Positions 43,226 to 51,923 of a DNA stretch of 64,000 bases are shown one piece after another (the stretch's first letter is position 1; each line of letters begins with the position of its first letter). The position numbers were made by a program, and so were the translations under genes. Source of the stretch: UBA1723 sp045641625 (GTDB lineage: Bacteria > Bacteroidota > Bacteroidia > Bacteroidales > Paludibacteraceae); assembly GCA_045641625.1 (NCBI GenBank), contig JAZUHH010000041.1:1-64000 (forward strand), written 5' to 3'. Below the pieces are notes generated by a model. The model saw only the letters and a program-made list of their open reading frames with translations, ran no database searches and was not told the DNA's origin.

Positions 43226-45169
43226 ATGGGCTATCTTCATTTTGATAATTCATTGGTGCAGAATCTTGGGAAGGCACTTCTTATGGAAGATTTGTCTGCT
43301 TCAAGAAGTGGAGCGTATAGATGCGGTACGATTTGCGGCTGTAATACGAGAAAGTATCACGGCGAGCTGATTGTGCCTACGGATATTGAAGGTAAGTCTA
43401 ATTTAGTGCTTGTTTCTACTCTCGACGAGACTTTGTTCCAGCATGGAGTAGGGTATAATATCGGCGTTCATGAGTATGGAGCCGGCAAGTGTGTGCCAGA
43501 GGGACACAATTACATCAAAGAGGTTGAAGTTAACAAGGGCACAAAAACAATCCTTAGAGTCGGTGGCGTTCTGCTTGAAAAGGTAAAGATAATGGCGCAG
43601 GATGCAGAGCAGATGATTGTTCGTTACAGGGTATTGGATTCCCGTTCACAAGCAACATTAAGAGTTAACCCTCTATTGGCTTTCAGAGACAGCTCTGAGC
43701 TTTGTTTGCAGAACAATGTTGCCAATGGAGATGCAAAGAAGGTTGCAGGAGGATTCTCCGCTTGCCTTTACAAAGGTTTCCCTACACTATTTGTTCAGAC
43801 TAATGTTGATTCTGCCTATAACAAGGATGTTCACTGGGTAAACGGTGTTCATTATTTCAACGAGAGCGACAGAGGTTATCATGATCGTGAGGATCTGCTT
43901 TCTGTGGGAAATGTCGAGTTCTCGATAAATTCGGGCGAGTCTGTATATTTGTCTCTTTCAACATCTCTTTGCGACCAGAAGAGCATTGCAGCGAAGTTTG
44001 AGGAGACATACAAAAATCTTGACGAGAAGAATGACTATTTGAGCGCATTGAAGTCAAGCGCAAAGAATCATATATTCAATAAGGGAAAGGAGACATTGTT
44101 GAAGTCTGTCTTCCCTTGGAACAACAAAGTGGATGCCAGAGACATGCTGATCTCTATCCCAGGCGTTACTTTGTATTCTGATAACGCAGCAGAGTTCGAC
44201 ACATTACTAAAGAGTGTCGTTGCTGTAGTTGAGGCTCAGATGGCAGGAAAGAGCGTTAAAACTTCAATCTCGGGAGCTACTGATCCTGATGTTATGTTGT
44301 GGTTGATTTGGGCAATCCAGAAAGATGCAGAGGTTGAGGGAATCAAGAAAGCGTGGAAGAAATACGGTGCTTTGGTAAAGAGCATCATTGATTATATTGC
44401 AAATGACAAGCATGTGAATATAGAAGCGACAGAGTCAGGACTTCTTTATATCCATGCATGGCAGGTTGCCCAGACTTGGATGAATGCCAAGACTGCGATG
44501 GGTACTCCTGTAACACCAAGAAGCGGTTTCGTAGTTGAAATCAATGCTCTTTGGTACAATGCCTTGATGTTCGCAGTTGAGGCTATGAATGAGTGTAATG
44601 AAGGATCTCAGTCGGATTCATACGAGACTTTGGCAGACAAGGTCGGAGAGGCTTTCTCTCACACATTTTGGAACGGCACTTATTTGCATGACTTCGTTGA
44701 TGGCGACCATTACGAGATGTCTGTAAGACCAAATATGTTGTTTGCAGTGTCTTTGAAGTATTCTCCGTTGGAGTATTCGCAGAAGAAGGCTGTTGTTGAT
44801 ATGGCCTCAAAGGAACTGCTTATTTCCATGGGAATACGTACTCTAAGTCCAAACAGCAATAATTTTCATGGCAGTTGCCAGGGTGGTGAGTTGAGCAGAG
44901 GTTACGCGGCCTTCCAGGGAAGTGCTTACCCTTGGTTGATGGGTGCCTTTGTTGAAGCTTATTTGAGAGTGTATAAGAAGAGTGGCCTATTGTTTGTTGA
45001 ATCTTGTTTGGGTTTACTTCAGGGTGATATGTTCAACGGAACGCTAGGCACATTCTCTGAATTATACGACGCTATGCCTGCCCACAAGGGAAAGGAAGGA
45101 ATGAGCAGTATAAAGAATATTGCTGAGGTGTTGAGAGCGGAGAAGTTGATTGCAAATTACAAGGCATAA
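43226..45169 (+). CDS. Glycogen debranching enzyme (amylo-alpha-1,6-glucosidase, GH133)
   Basis: The 647-residue protein has an N-terminal GDE domain (GAYRCGTICGCNTRKYHGELI) and a C-terminal GH133 (alpha/alpha) domain. The latter has SGATDPDVMLWLIWAIQ, SGFVVEINALWYNAL and HGSCQGGELSRGYAAFQGSAYPWL. It removes alpha-1,6 branch points of glycogen or maltodextrins in the cytoplasm. It heads an operon with a glycosyltransferase and a GH57 amylase, a standard Bacteroidales glycogen set. Confidence 0.93.
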   Translation: MGYLHFDNSLVQNLGKALLMEDLSASRSGAYRCGTICGCNTRKYHGELIVPTDIEGKSNLVLVSTLDETLFQHGVGYNIGVHEYGAGKCVPEGHNYIKEVEVNKGTKTILRVGGVLLEKVKIMAQDAEQMIVRYRVLDSRSQATLRVNPLLAFRDSSELCLQNNVANGDAKKVAGGFSACLYKGFPTLFVQTNVDSAYNKDVHWVNGVHYFNESDRGYHDREDLLSVGNVEFSINSGESVYLSLSTSLCDQKSIAAKFEETYKNLDEKNDYLSALKSSAKNHIFNKGKETLLKSVFPWNNKVDARDMLISIPGVTLYSDNAAEFDTLLKSVVAVVEAQMAGKSVKTSISGATDPDVMLWLIWAIQKDAEVEGIKKAWKKYGALVKSIIDYIANDKHVNIEATESGLLYIHAWQVAQTWMNAKTAMGTPVTPRSGFVVEINALWYNALMFAVEAMNECNEGSQSDSYETLADKVGEAFSHTFWNGTYLHDFVDGDHYEMSVRPNMLFAVSLKYSPLEYSQKKAVVDMASKELLISMGIRTLSPNSNNFHGSCQGGELSRGYAAFQGSAYPWLMGAFVEAYLRVYKKSGLLFVESCLGLLQGDMFNGTLGTFSELYDAMPAHKGKEGMSSIKNIAEVLRAEKLIANYKA

Positions 45170-45209
45170 AGGTTTTTTATTAAGGAACAACGAATAAACA
45201 GGGATAGAG

Positions 45210-46472
45210 ATGAAAGCATTGATGCTCGGTTGGGAGTTTCCTCCTCACGTATTAGGTGGTTTGGCTACGGCAAGTTACGGCTTGATTAAGGGTATGTCGT
45301 TGCAAGGAGATATGGATATCACTTTAGTGCTTCCTAAACCTTGGGGCGACGAGGATCAGAGTTTCTTGAAGATCGTGGCCGCTAATAAAGTGCCTATTGT
45401 TTGGCAAGATCCAGATAAGAATTATCTTGAGAAGGAACTTGAAGGACGCATGAGTGTTGAAGAATACTATCACCTTCGTAACTGTATCTGCGAGGACAAC
45501 CACTATATCGGTACTAATGGCATCGGCTCGGTTGGTTTTTCCGGCCGCTATCCAGACAACCTGTTGGAGGAGATCCGAAACTATGTGGCAGTTGCCGGTG
45601 TTGTGGCTCGATCTCAGGAGTGGGACATTATACATGCTCATGACTGGTTGACTTACAATGCGGGAGTAAAGGCAAAGCAGCTTACAGGCAAACCCCTTGT
45701 AATACATGTTCACGCTACTGATTTCGATCGTTCTCGAGGAAATGTAAATCCAACTGTTTATTCTATAGAGAAATGGGGTATGGATATGGCTGACCATATC
45801 ATGGCAGTGTCAGAGATGACTCGCCAGACTGTGATCAACAAGTATCATATTGATCCCCGCAAAGTGTCAACTGTTCATAATGCAGTGACTCCTTTGAGCG
45901 ACGAACTTGTAAATCTTCCTAACCAGAATCATACAGGTGACAAGATTGTTACGTTCCTTGGCCGAATAACAATGCAGAAAGGTCCTGAGTTCTTTGTTCA
46001 GGCAGCGAAACTTGTTTTAGAGAAGACTCCAAACGTGAAGTTCGTAATGGCAGGAAGCGGAGATAAAATGGCTGAGATGGTTGATTTGGTTGCCGCCTAT
46101 GGTATTTCTGACAGATTCCACTTTACAGGATTCTTGAAAGGCAAGCAGGTTTATGAAATGTTGAAGAGTTCTGATCTATACATCATGCCTTCGGTTAGTG
46201 AGCCTTTCGGCATATCTCCTCTTGAGGCTATGCAGTGCGGAGTTCCGACTATAGTTTCAAAGCAGAGCGGATGCGCAGAGATTCTGAACCATGCAATCAA
46301 GGTTGACTATTGGGATATTGACGCAATGTCAGATGCAATATATTCTGTGGTTACAAACGATGCCTTCGCCGCCCATTTGAAGGATGCAGGTAAGAGAGAG
46401 GTTGACGAGATCAAGTGGGAGTATGCAGGACAAAAGGTTAGGCGAGTATATGACCTTGTATTAGGAAAATAA
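45210..46472 (+). CDS. Glycosyltransferase (GT4/GT5-type, glycogen synthase-like)
   Basis: The 420-residue protein has the GT-B fold. MLGWEFPPHVLGGLATASYGLIKGM holds the glycine loop for the sugar nucleotide, ITFLGRITMQKGPEFFVQA starts the second domain, and SVSEPFGISPLEAMQCGVPTI is the E-x7-E donor motif. Its place between debranching enzyme and GH57 amylase supports a role in alpha-glucan synthesis. Confidence 0.85.
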   Translation: MKALMLGWEFPPHVLGGLATASYGLIKGMSLQGDMDITLVLPKPWGDEDQSFLKIVAANKVPIVWQDPDKNYLEKELEGRMSVEEYYHLRNCICEDNHYIGTNGIGSVGFSGRYPDNLLEEIRNYVAVAGVVARSQEWDIIHAHDWLTYNAGVKAKQLTGKPLVIHVHATDFDRSRGNVNPTVYSIEKWGMDMADHIMAVSEMTRQTVINKYHIDPRKVSTVHNAVTPLSDELVNLPNQNHTGDKIVTFLGRITMQKGPEFFVQAAKLVLEKTPNVKFVMAGSGDKMAEMVDLVAAYGISDRFHFTGFLKGKQVYEMLKSSDLYIMPSVSEPFGISPLEAMQCGVPTIVSKQSGCAEILNHAIKVDYWDIDAMSDAIYSVVTNDAFAAHLKDAGKREVDEIKWEYAGQKVRRVYDLVLGK

Positions 46473-46495
46473 GAAACGATAAAATACGGTTTATT

Positions 46496-47857
46496 ATGAA
46501 AACAATATGTTTATACTTTCAAATACACCAGCCATATAGGTTGAAAAGATATAGATTCTTTGATATTGGAGCAGATCACTACTACTACGATGATGCAAAG
46601 AATCAGGAGATTTTGGTTCGTATTGCAAAGAATAGCTATCTCCCTGCAAACGAGACTATTCTTTCCCTAATCAAGAAGACTAAGGGCGCATTCAAAGTTG
46701 CCTATTCTATTTCTGGTCTTGCTCTTGAGTCTATGGAGCAGTATTGTCCGGAGGTAATAGATTCTTTCAAGGAGTTGGCAAAGACTGGATGTGTTGAGTT
46801 TATAGGAGAGACTTACGCTCATTCTTTCTCTGTATTGAAGAAGGAAAGCAAAGAGTTTGAATTGCAGGTAAAGGAACATTCGGACAAGATTCAGGCATTG
46901 TTCGGCCAGAAGCCTTCTGTGTTCGCAGGTACTGAGTTGGTGTACTCGGATGAGATGGTCGAGAGAATACTTGACTTAGGTTTCAAAGGTGTTGTGACTG
47001 AAGGATGCCAGAGTGTTCTTGCAGGTTGGAAGAGTCCTGATTACGTATATTGTTCAAGTGCTAATCAGAGACTTAAAATGTTGTTGAAGAACAGCGGTAT
47101 AAGCAACGATATTGCCCATAGATTCTCTGATTGGAATTGGGACCAGTTCCCTCTAACTGCAGAAAAGCTGTTGGGTTGGGTTTCTGATAACAAGCAGGAG
47201 CAGGTGGTAAATATCTTTATGAACTACGAGGTACTTGGTGAGATTCATAAGGCTGAATCTGGAATCTTTGAATTCTTGAAGGCGTTGCCAGAGCAGGCAA
47301 AGCAGAGCGGCATTGCTTTCGGTACACCAAGCGAGGTTATGGATGCGAACAGACCGGTAGATACAATCTCCGTTCCTTATCCTATTACTTGGGCTAAAGA
47401 GAGCGATTTGTCTCCTTGGTTTGGAAATGCTATTCAGGACGAAGCTTACAATCGTTTGTTCAGCATCGCAGAGAGAGTTCGCTTGACTCGAGACAAGTCT
47501 TTGCTTCAAGACTTCTATAAGTTGCAGTCGTCTGATCATTTGTACTATATGAGCACTTCTCATTACAATCAGTTCTTCTGTCCATACGATTCTCCTTACG
47601 ACGCATTCATTAACTACATGAATGTTGCATCTGACTTCATGCAGAGAGTGGAGAGCCGTTTCCCAAAGAATACAAGTACAGAGGAGTTGAACGCTTTAGT
47701 ACAGACTATTGTAAACTTGGAGAAGCAGGTCGAGGAGTTAAAGGGTGGTGCTAAGCCTAAGGCTACTGCTGCCCCAAAGGCTAAAGAAAATGCAGAGAAG
47801 CCTGCTGCTGAGCCTAAGAAAAAAGCGGCTACAACAAGAAAGAAGAAAGCGGAGTAA
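46496..47857 (+). CDS. GH57 alpha-amylase with Lys/Ala-rich tail
   Basis: The 453-residue protein is a family 57 glycosidase. ICLYFQIHQPYRL and GCVEFIGETYAHSFSVL (the Glu is the likely nucleophile) and FAGTELVYSD mark the family. It cuts or rearranges alpha-1,4 glucans in the cytoplasm. After a coiled coil (TEELNALVQTIVNLEKQVEEL) it ends in about 40 residues of Lys, Ala and Pro (KPKATAAPKAK..., KKKAATTRKKKAE). That tail is unusual for an amylase and resembles a nucleic-acid-binding or histone-H1-like tail. Confidence 0.88.
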   Translation: MKTICLYFQIHQPYRLKRYRFFDIGADHYYYDDAKNQEILVRIAKNSYLPANETILSLIKKTKGAFKVAYSISGLALESMEQYCPEVIDSFKELAKTGCVEFIGETYAHSFSVLKKESKEFELQVKEHSDKIQALFGQKPSVFAGTELVYSDEMVERILDLGFKGVVTEGCQSVLAGWKSPDYVYCSSANQRLKMLLKNSGISNDIAHRFSDWNWDQFPLTAEKLLGWVSDNKQEQVVNIFMNYEVLGEIHKAESGIFEFLKALPEQAKQSGIAFGTPSEVMDANRPVDTISVPYPITWAKESDLSPWFGNAIQDEAYNRLFSIAERVRLTRDKSLLQDFYKLQSSDHLYYMSTSHYNQFFCPYDSPYDAFINYMNVASDFMQRVESRFPKNTSTEELNALVQTIVNLEKQVEELKGGAKPKATAAPKAKENAEKPAAEPKKKAATTRKKKAE

Positions 47858-47878
47858 TTTCCAATTTATGTAATAAAA

Positions 47879-47912
47879 AATAAGGAAGAATTCAATTCTT
47901 CCTTATTTTTTT
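47879..47912 (+). terminator. Bidirectional terminator
   Basis: AATAAGGAAGAA and TTCTTCCTTATT form a perfect 12-bp stem with T runs on both strands. It ends the glycogen operon on the plus strand and a small reading frame on the minus strand. Confidence 0.85.
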
Positions 47913-48037
47913 GTATTATCATATCGTGTCATATTGGGAGGTGTGTTTTTAACATCAAAACTGAATATTATTTCTTTGCCATTTAATTCAGAAGATACTT
48001 TTTGAATTAAAGTAGAAAATGGAACAATTACGTTCAT
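47903..48037 (-). CDS. Possible 44-residue small protein
   Basis: A minus-strand frame encodes a plausible short soluble peptide (MNVIVPFSTLIQKVSSELNG, then IIFSFDVKNTPPNMTRYDN). Its stop codon lies inside the bidirectional terminator, which fits a real transcript. No promoter consensus or homologue is known to me. The confidence is low. Confidence 0.35.
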   Translation of the reverse strand: MNVIVPFSTLIQKVSSELNGKEIIFSFDVKNTPPNMTRYDNTKK

Positions 48038-48316
48038 TTTCTTTCATATAAATCTTGTTGTTATGCGTTTAAGTTGATAATAAGCCCCTAAATATTTTTG
48101 GGGCAATTCTATGTTTTTCAGTTTGGTTATTTTTGTCTTTATGCCCGTATTCGTATTTTCAAATTTGGATCCAAGCGGAATCAGGTTCCTTTTTCTCTTT
48201 GTAAATTCCTTTGTCGTCATATTGGTATGCAGTTCCCATATTTATTCCCTAGTCAGCTGTTAGTACGCATTATATTGTAATATTTCACTTATTGTCTTAT
48301 TATCATAGAAACTTAA
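48038..48316. other. Intergenic, possible decayed coding DNA
   Basis: A minus-strand frame begins MGTAYQYDDKGIYKEKKEPD and is cut by a stop after 26 residues. Readable protein-like sequence continues both in the same frame past the stop and in another frame. This suggests a broken gene. A GCCCC...GGGGC hairpin lies at 48084-48104. Confidence 0.3.
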
Positions 48317-48346
48317 AAGGGAAGGAACTCGATAATTCCTTCCCTT
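48317..48346 (-). terminator. Terminator of the DUF4837 gene
   Basis: AAGGGAAGGAA and TTCCTTCCCTT form an 11-bp stem. On the minus strand it is followed by TTTTAAG. Confidence 0.7.
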
Positions 48347-48369
48347 CTAATAAATGTATGTGTGTCTTT

Positions 48370-49356
48370 TTAGTCAAAAGTTACGCTACTTATCAAAGCC
48401 TCAAGCTGTCTGTACGGAGTTCTTTTCTTTTGGTTAGGGCTGTATATGAAGACTTCTGCAGTCACAATGTTCTTGTTGTCTTTGTCAAGATATGTGCGGC
48501 TAACGAAAGGACCACCCATCATGTCGCCTTCAACTCTCCACAATCCTCTGATTTCCATGCAGTATTTGTTATCTTTGGATCTTACTGCCTGAGAAATAGG
48601 CGGAATGTAGCGATACTCTGTAGTCATGTACGAACCTTCTGTCGGGCCGGGAACATTTTCCTTCAAGAAAGAGTCTCTTACCGCCAAAATTCGTTCTGGC
48701 GTAAGGTCTTCCTTTGAAGTGTACGGAGTCTTGTACACGATAATATTTTGGTTCATATTTATGTTTCCGTTAGAGAACCAGCAGAAATTCTTTCCATATT
48801 TGTCCAGAGTCAGATGGCTTGGTATAATCAGAGTAGCTCCGAAACGAGCCTTTACTGTATCTGTCAAAGCTATGTTTCTATGAGTCGCAAAGAAGTTGTT
48901 TGATCTTTCAAACTCAGCGTTCATAAAGAATCTTCGAATGATATCGATGTTCTCGTTATATGTCTTTTCAAGCTCAAAGACATCCGGAGCGGTAATTCTT
49001 GCTATTGCCTGGGTGTTAGCCCACACATCGCGAGTGTAGTTGACTTTTCCCTGTGTGTATTTCTTTTCGTCTATTTCATAGAAAAGGATGTTTCTCACAG
49101 GCTTGAAGATACCAGTGAATTCTTCTGTGCGAACGAATGAAACCGTAAAGAACTGCTCGCTTTGAGCAAGTCCGGGCATGTCTTCCTTAAGGAGTTCAGC
49201 TAGCTTGATTCCGATTGAATCTCTCCAAACTCTTTCATCTCCTACAACTAGTAGCTCGAAGCTTTGTCCTGTGACTGTGTTACCCAGGTTTGCTATCTGG
49301 CACGAAGTCAGTAGCGTTGACAGCAGGGTAGCAAGAATGTATATATATTTCTTCAT
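48370..49356 (-). CDS. DUF4837 lipoprotein
   Basis: The 328-residue protein has a lipoprotein signal (lipobox LTSC) and a two-lobed domain of the DUF4837 family (LLVVGDERVWRDSIG, then MTTEYRYIPPISQAV..., CMEIRGLWRVEGDMMGGPFVS). These proteins are conserved in Bacteroidetes, but their role is unknown; anchoring in the envelope is likely. It lies 12 bp after rlmN on the same strand and probably shares its transcript. Confidence 0.82.
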   Translation of the reverse strand: MKKYIYILATLLSTLLTSCQIANLGNTVTGQSFELLVVGDERVWRDSIGIKLAELLKEDMPGLAQSEQFFTVSFVRTEEFTGIFKPVRNILFYEIDEKKYTQGKVNYTRDVWANTQAIARITAPDVFELEKTYNENIDIIRRFFMNAEFERSNNFFATHRNIALTDTVKARFGATLIIPSHLTLDKYGKNFCWFSNGNINMNQNIIVYKTPYTSKEDLTPERILAVRDSFLKENVPGPTEGSYMTTEYRYIPPISQAVRSKDNKYCMEIRGLWRVEGDMMGGPFVSRTYLDKDNKNIVTAEVFIYSPNQKKRTPYRQLEALISSVTFD

Positions 49357-49368
49357 ACTCTTAATTAT

Positions 49369-50388
49369 TTAGTTATTCGATGACAACATTCCGCAAGCGC
49401 CAAAGATGTCTTCACCTCTTGAACGTCGTATTGTTGCCGTAATTCCTTTTTTGTTAAGCTTGTCTCTGAACGCTACCATAGCTTCGTTGCTGATGCCTTC
49501 TATCTTAGCGCCAGGTATCGAGTGGAAGCGAATCAAGTTTACTCTGCATTCTAATCCGTCAAGCAGTTCTGCGAGTGCAGTGGCGTGTTTGTCAGAGTCA
49601 TTCCAGCCTTTGAACATGGTGTATTCGAAAGACACTCTTCGTTGTCCTGAGAAGTCATATTTCTTGATTTCCTCAATAATATCGACAATGCTCCATGCTT
49701 TCTCTGCAGGCATGAACTCTCTTCTCTGCTGAGGGAAAGGGTTGTGCAGGCTGACAGCCAGATGACATTTGCTTTCTGCTAGGAATTTTGCAAGTCCTTT
49801 CTTTAATCCGACTGTGGAAACTGTTATTCGTTTTGGGCTCCATGCATAACCCCACTCGGAAGTAAGAATTTCAAGGCTCTTTAGTACCGAGTCCAAGTTG
49901 TCCATCGGCTCTCCCATACCCATGTAAACCACATTGGTAAGCTTTGAACTGTCCGGAATGGATGCTATTTGGTTAAGGATTTCATTTGTTGTAAGGTTGG
50001 CTGAAAAGCCTTGTTTGCCGGTCATGCAGAATTCACAATTCATTTTGCAGCCAACTTGGCAGGAAACACAAAGCGTTGCCCTGTCGTCCTCTGGAATAAA
50101 TACTGATTCGATTGCGTTTTTCTGTCCGACTTCAAACAGATATTTCTTTGTGCCGTCAACTGAAATCCATTCCGATGCAGGCTTAACCTTGCCGACTTCG
50201 TACGACTGAGAGAGCAGATCCCTGTTTTTTTGAGATATGTTGCTCATCTGGTCAATGGAGTCTATGCCTTTCTTGTAGAGCCAGTCAGCCATTTGTTTCG
50301 CCACAAATTTGGGCAAAGATAATGTAAGAGCCACGTTTTGTAGTTCAGACAATGTCATTCCAAATAGTCTATCTTTTTGTTCGGCCAT
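49369..50388 (-). CDS. rlmN: 23S rRNA/tRNA (adenine C2)-methyltransferase RlmN
   Basis: The 339-residue radical SAM enzyme methylates C2 of A2503 in 23S rRNA and A37 in some tRNAs. The iron-sulfur cluster motif is CKMNCEFC, with the preceding CVSCQVG typical of the family. YMGMGEPMDNLDSV and the late Cys in DIFGACGML (needed for the methyl-Cys mechanism) are present. Length is normal. Confidence 0.95.
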   Translation of the reverse strand: MAEQKDRLFGMTLSELQNVALTLSLPKFVAKQMADWLYKKGIDSIDQMSNISQKNRDLLSQSYEVGKVKPASEWISVDGTKKYLFEVGQKNAIESVFIPEDDRATLCVSCQVGCKMNCEFCMTGKQGFSANLTTNEILNQIASIPDSSKLTNVVYMGMGEPMDNLDSVLKSLEILTSEWGYAWSPKRITVSTVGLKKGLAKFLAESKCHLAVSLHNPFPQQRREFMPAEKAWSIVDIIEEIKKYDFSGQRRVSFEYTMFKGWNDSDKHATALAELLDGLECRVNLIRFHSIPGAKIEGISNEAMVAFRDKLNKKGITATIRRSRGEDIFGACGMLSSNN

Positions 50389-50471
50389 ATCAGCAATCGT
50401 TTCTATATTTTATACAAATAAAGACAGCTCTATGAAAAGAACTGTCTTATATCTTTATTATCTTTTGAGTA

Positions 50472-50789
50472 TTACTCTGCAGCCTCGTCAGCAATGTCGT
50501 CTGAAGCAGGAGCAGCAACCTCTGTATTGTCAATTACCTTTTCCTTGTTTCTTCCTGGAACGTAGTGAACTGACCAGATAGAAAGAACAATAAGTGCAGT
50601 CCAAAGAACCCAAGTAGCCTTCTCTACGAAATCAGTAGTTTGAGCTACACCAGCCATGCTATTTGCGTTTCCTAGCTGAGAAATCAAACCTCCACCCTTA
50701 GAGTTTTGTACTAACACAATACCAACCAAACATACACTAACCAAAATTGCAATTGCAATAATTAGATAATATTCAATACTATAATCCAT
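50472..50789 (-). CDS. secG: Preprotein translocase subunit SecG
   Basis: The 105-residue protein has two membrane helices (YYLIIAIAILVSVCLVGIVL and WVLWTALIVLSIW) joined by the conserved QNSKGGGLISQLG loop, as in SecG. It helps SecYEG move proteins across the inner membrane. It sits downstream of lptE and a TPR gene, whose products depend on export. Confidence 0.92.
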   Translation of the reverse strand: MDYSIEYYLIIAIAILVSVCLVGIVLVQNSKGGGLISQLGNANSMAGVAQTTDFVEKATWVLWTALIVLSIWSVHYVPGRNKEKVIDNTEVAAPASDDIADEAAE

Positions 50790-50797
50790 ATTTTGAC

Positions 50798-51379
50798 TTA
50801 TAAATTTCTTATTAGTTTTTCCAAAAATCTTATTTGGTCTGCAAAGTAAACACTTTTTTCTGGATATCTTGCTATCAAACCATTAAAAGTTTTAATTGCC
50901 TTGTCATATTTTTTCTGTTTGATGTAAATTTTTGCCAAAGTTTCGGAAAAAGGCTCTTCTTCTGGCTCAAACTGTTGAATTGGCAGAGGCTCTTCGCTGT
51001 CATCTTCAGAAAGTTCTTCCGGTGATGGAAGGTTTATTGTTATTGGAGTTTCTCCGGTAAGAAAAGTTTCTATTTCGGCTCCCATTGATACTCCGGAAGG
51101 CACTATTGTTGGTCTGTCTGCCAATTCGGACTCGATGTCAAAGACCGGTGCAGAAGTTTGTATCTTTGTTTCTGGAGCTGCCTTTTTTGTTTCGACTTTC
51201 TCCATCATTTCGTACAGCACTCTGCGGTCATAGGCACCTATGGCAACATCGCCAAGCACGGACAGATACCTCACGTCCCCGATACTTTTCAATGCCTTCA
51301 GATAAAGCATCTTATAGTAGTAGGAGTATGGGAATTGTATGGTCAGTACCTCAAGGTCTGCAAGCGTGTATTCTGTCAT
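50798..51379 (-). CDS. Cytoplasmic TPR-like protein
   Basis: I cannot name this 193-residue protein. It starts with a helical pair (MTEYTLADLEVLTIQFPYSYYYKMLYLKAL), has an acidic, Pro-rich middle, and ends in a TPR pair (LAKIYIKQKKYDKAIKTFNGLIARYPEKS). It lies between lptE (4 bp) and secG (8 bp), so it is part of an envelope operon. It has no signal peptide, so it should be cytoplasmic. Confidence 0.65.
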   Translation of the reverse strand: MTEYTLADLEVLTIQFPYSYYYKMLYLKALKSIGDVRYLSVLGDVAIGAYDRRVLYEMMEKVETKKAAPETKIQTSAPVFDIESELADRPTIVPSGVSMGAEIETFLTGETPITINLPSPEELSEDDSEEPLPIQQFEPEEEPFSETLAKIYIKQKKYDKAIKTFNGLIARYPEKSVYFADQIRFLEKLIRNL

Positions 51380-51383
51380 ATCC

Positions 51384-51923
51384 TTACCAGTTAGCTACTG
51401 TTGCGTTAAAGATTTGGTCAACCAACTCGTCTATGATAGTCTCGCACAACTGCTCCTGAACCTGGTTGATTGTCTGGGTGTTCGAGAACTCTTGGTATGA
51501 GCTGAAGTTCCTGTCGAAATTCTCTGTAGGATTGGATTGGTTTGTGAACACCACATGCACCACAACTGTCAGTCTGGTCATTGTTGATGTTCCCATCGAG
51601 TTTATCGCAGTTGGAGAAAGTGTGTAGCCAGTTATTTCTCCGGAAATCTGAAGGTCTCCGTTCTTGTTTACCAGATTGAGATTAGTCTTTGAAGAAAACT
51701 CGTTCTTCAGCTCCTCTGTGAAGTTAGGGGCAAGGGCAGGGTACACAAGTGACGCTCTGTTCGGGAATGTGGCGATAGAGACTGTCTTTACCTTCGTGTA
51801 GTCTATGGAAGATCCGTTGAACTTGTAAGATATAGTGCAGCCTACACCAAGGAACACAAGCAAAGCAAGGATTGTCTGCTTAACAAATCTATTTTTTATA
51901 TTTGCCCAAGTCATATTTGTCAA
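51384..51923 (-). CDS. lptE: LptE-like LPS assembly lipoprotein
   Basis: The 179-residue protein has a signal segment ending in LGVGC and the LptE outline (SIATFPNRASLVYPALAPNFTEELKNEF, then LQISGEITGYTLSP). LptE plugs LptD in the outer membrane and helps insert LPS. The start lies inside the 3' end of the sigma-54 activator gene by about 35 bp, so the two are translationally coupled. ATG at 51914 is an alternative. Confidence 0.82.
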   Translation of the reverse strand: MTNMTWANIKNRFVKQTILALLVFLGVGCTISYKFNGSSIDYTKVKTVSIATFPNRASLVYPALAPNFTEELKNEFSSKTNLNLVNKNGDLQISGEITGYTLSPTAINSMGTSTMTRLTVVVHVVFTNQSNPTENFDRNFSSYQEFSNTQTINQVQEQLCETIIDELVDQIFNATVANW

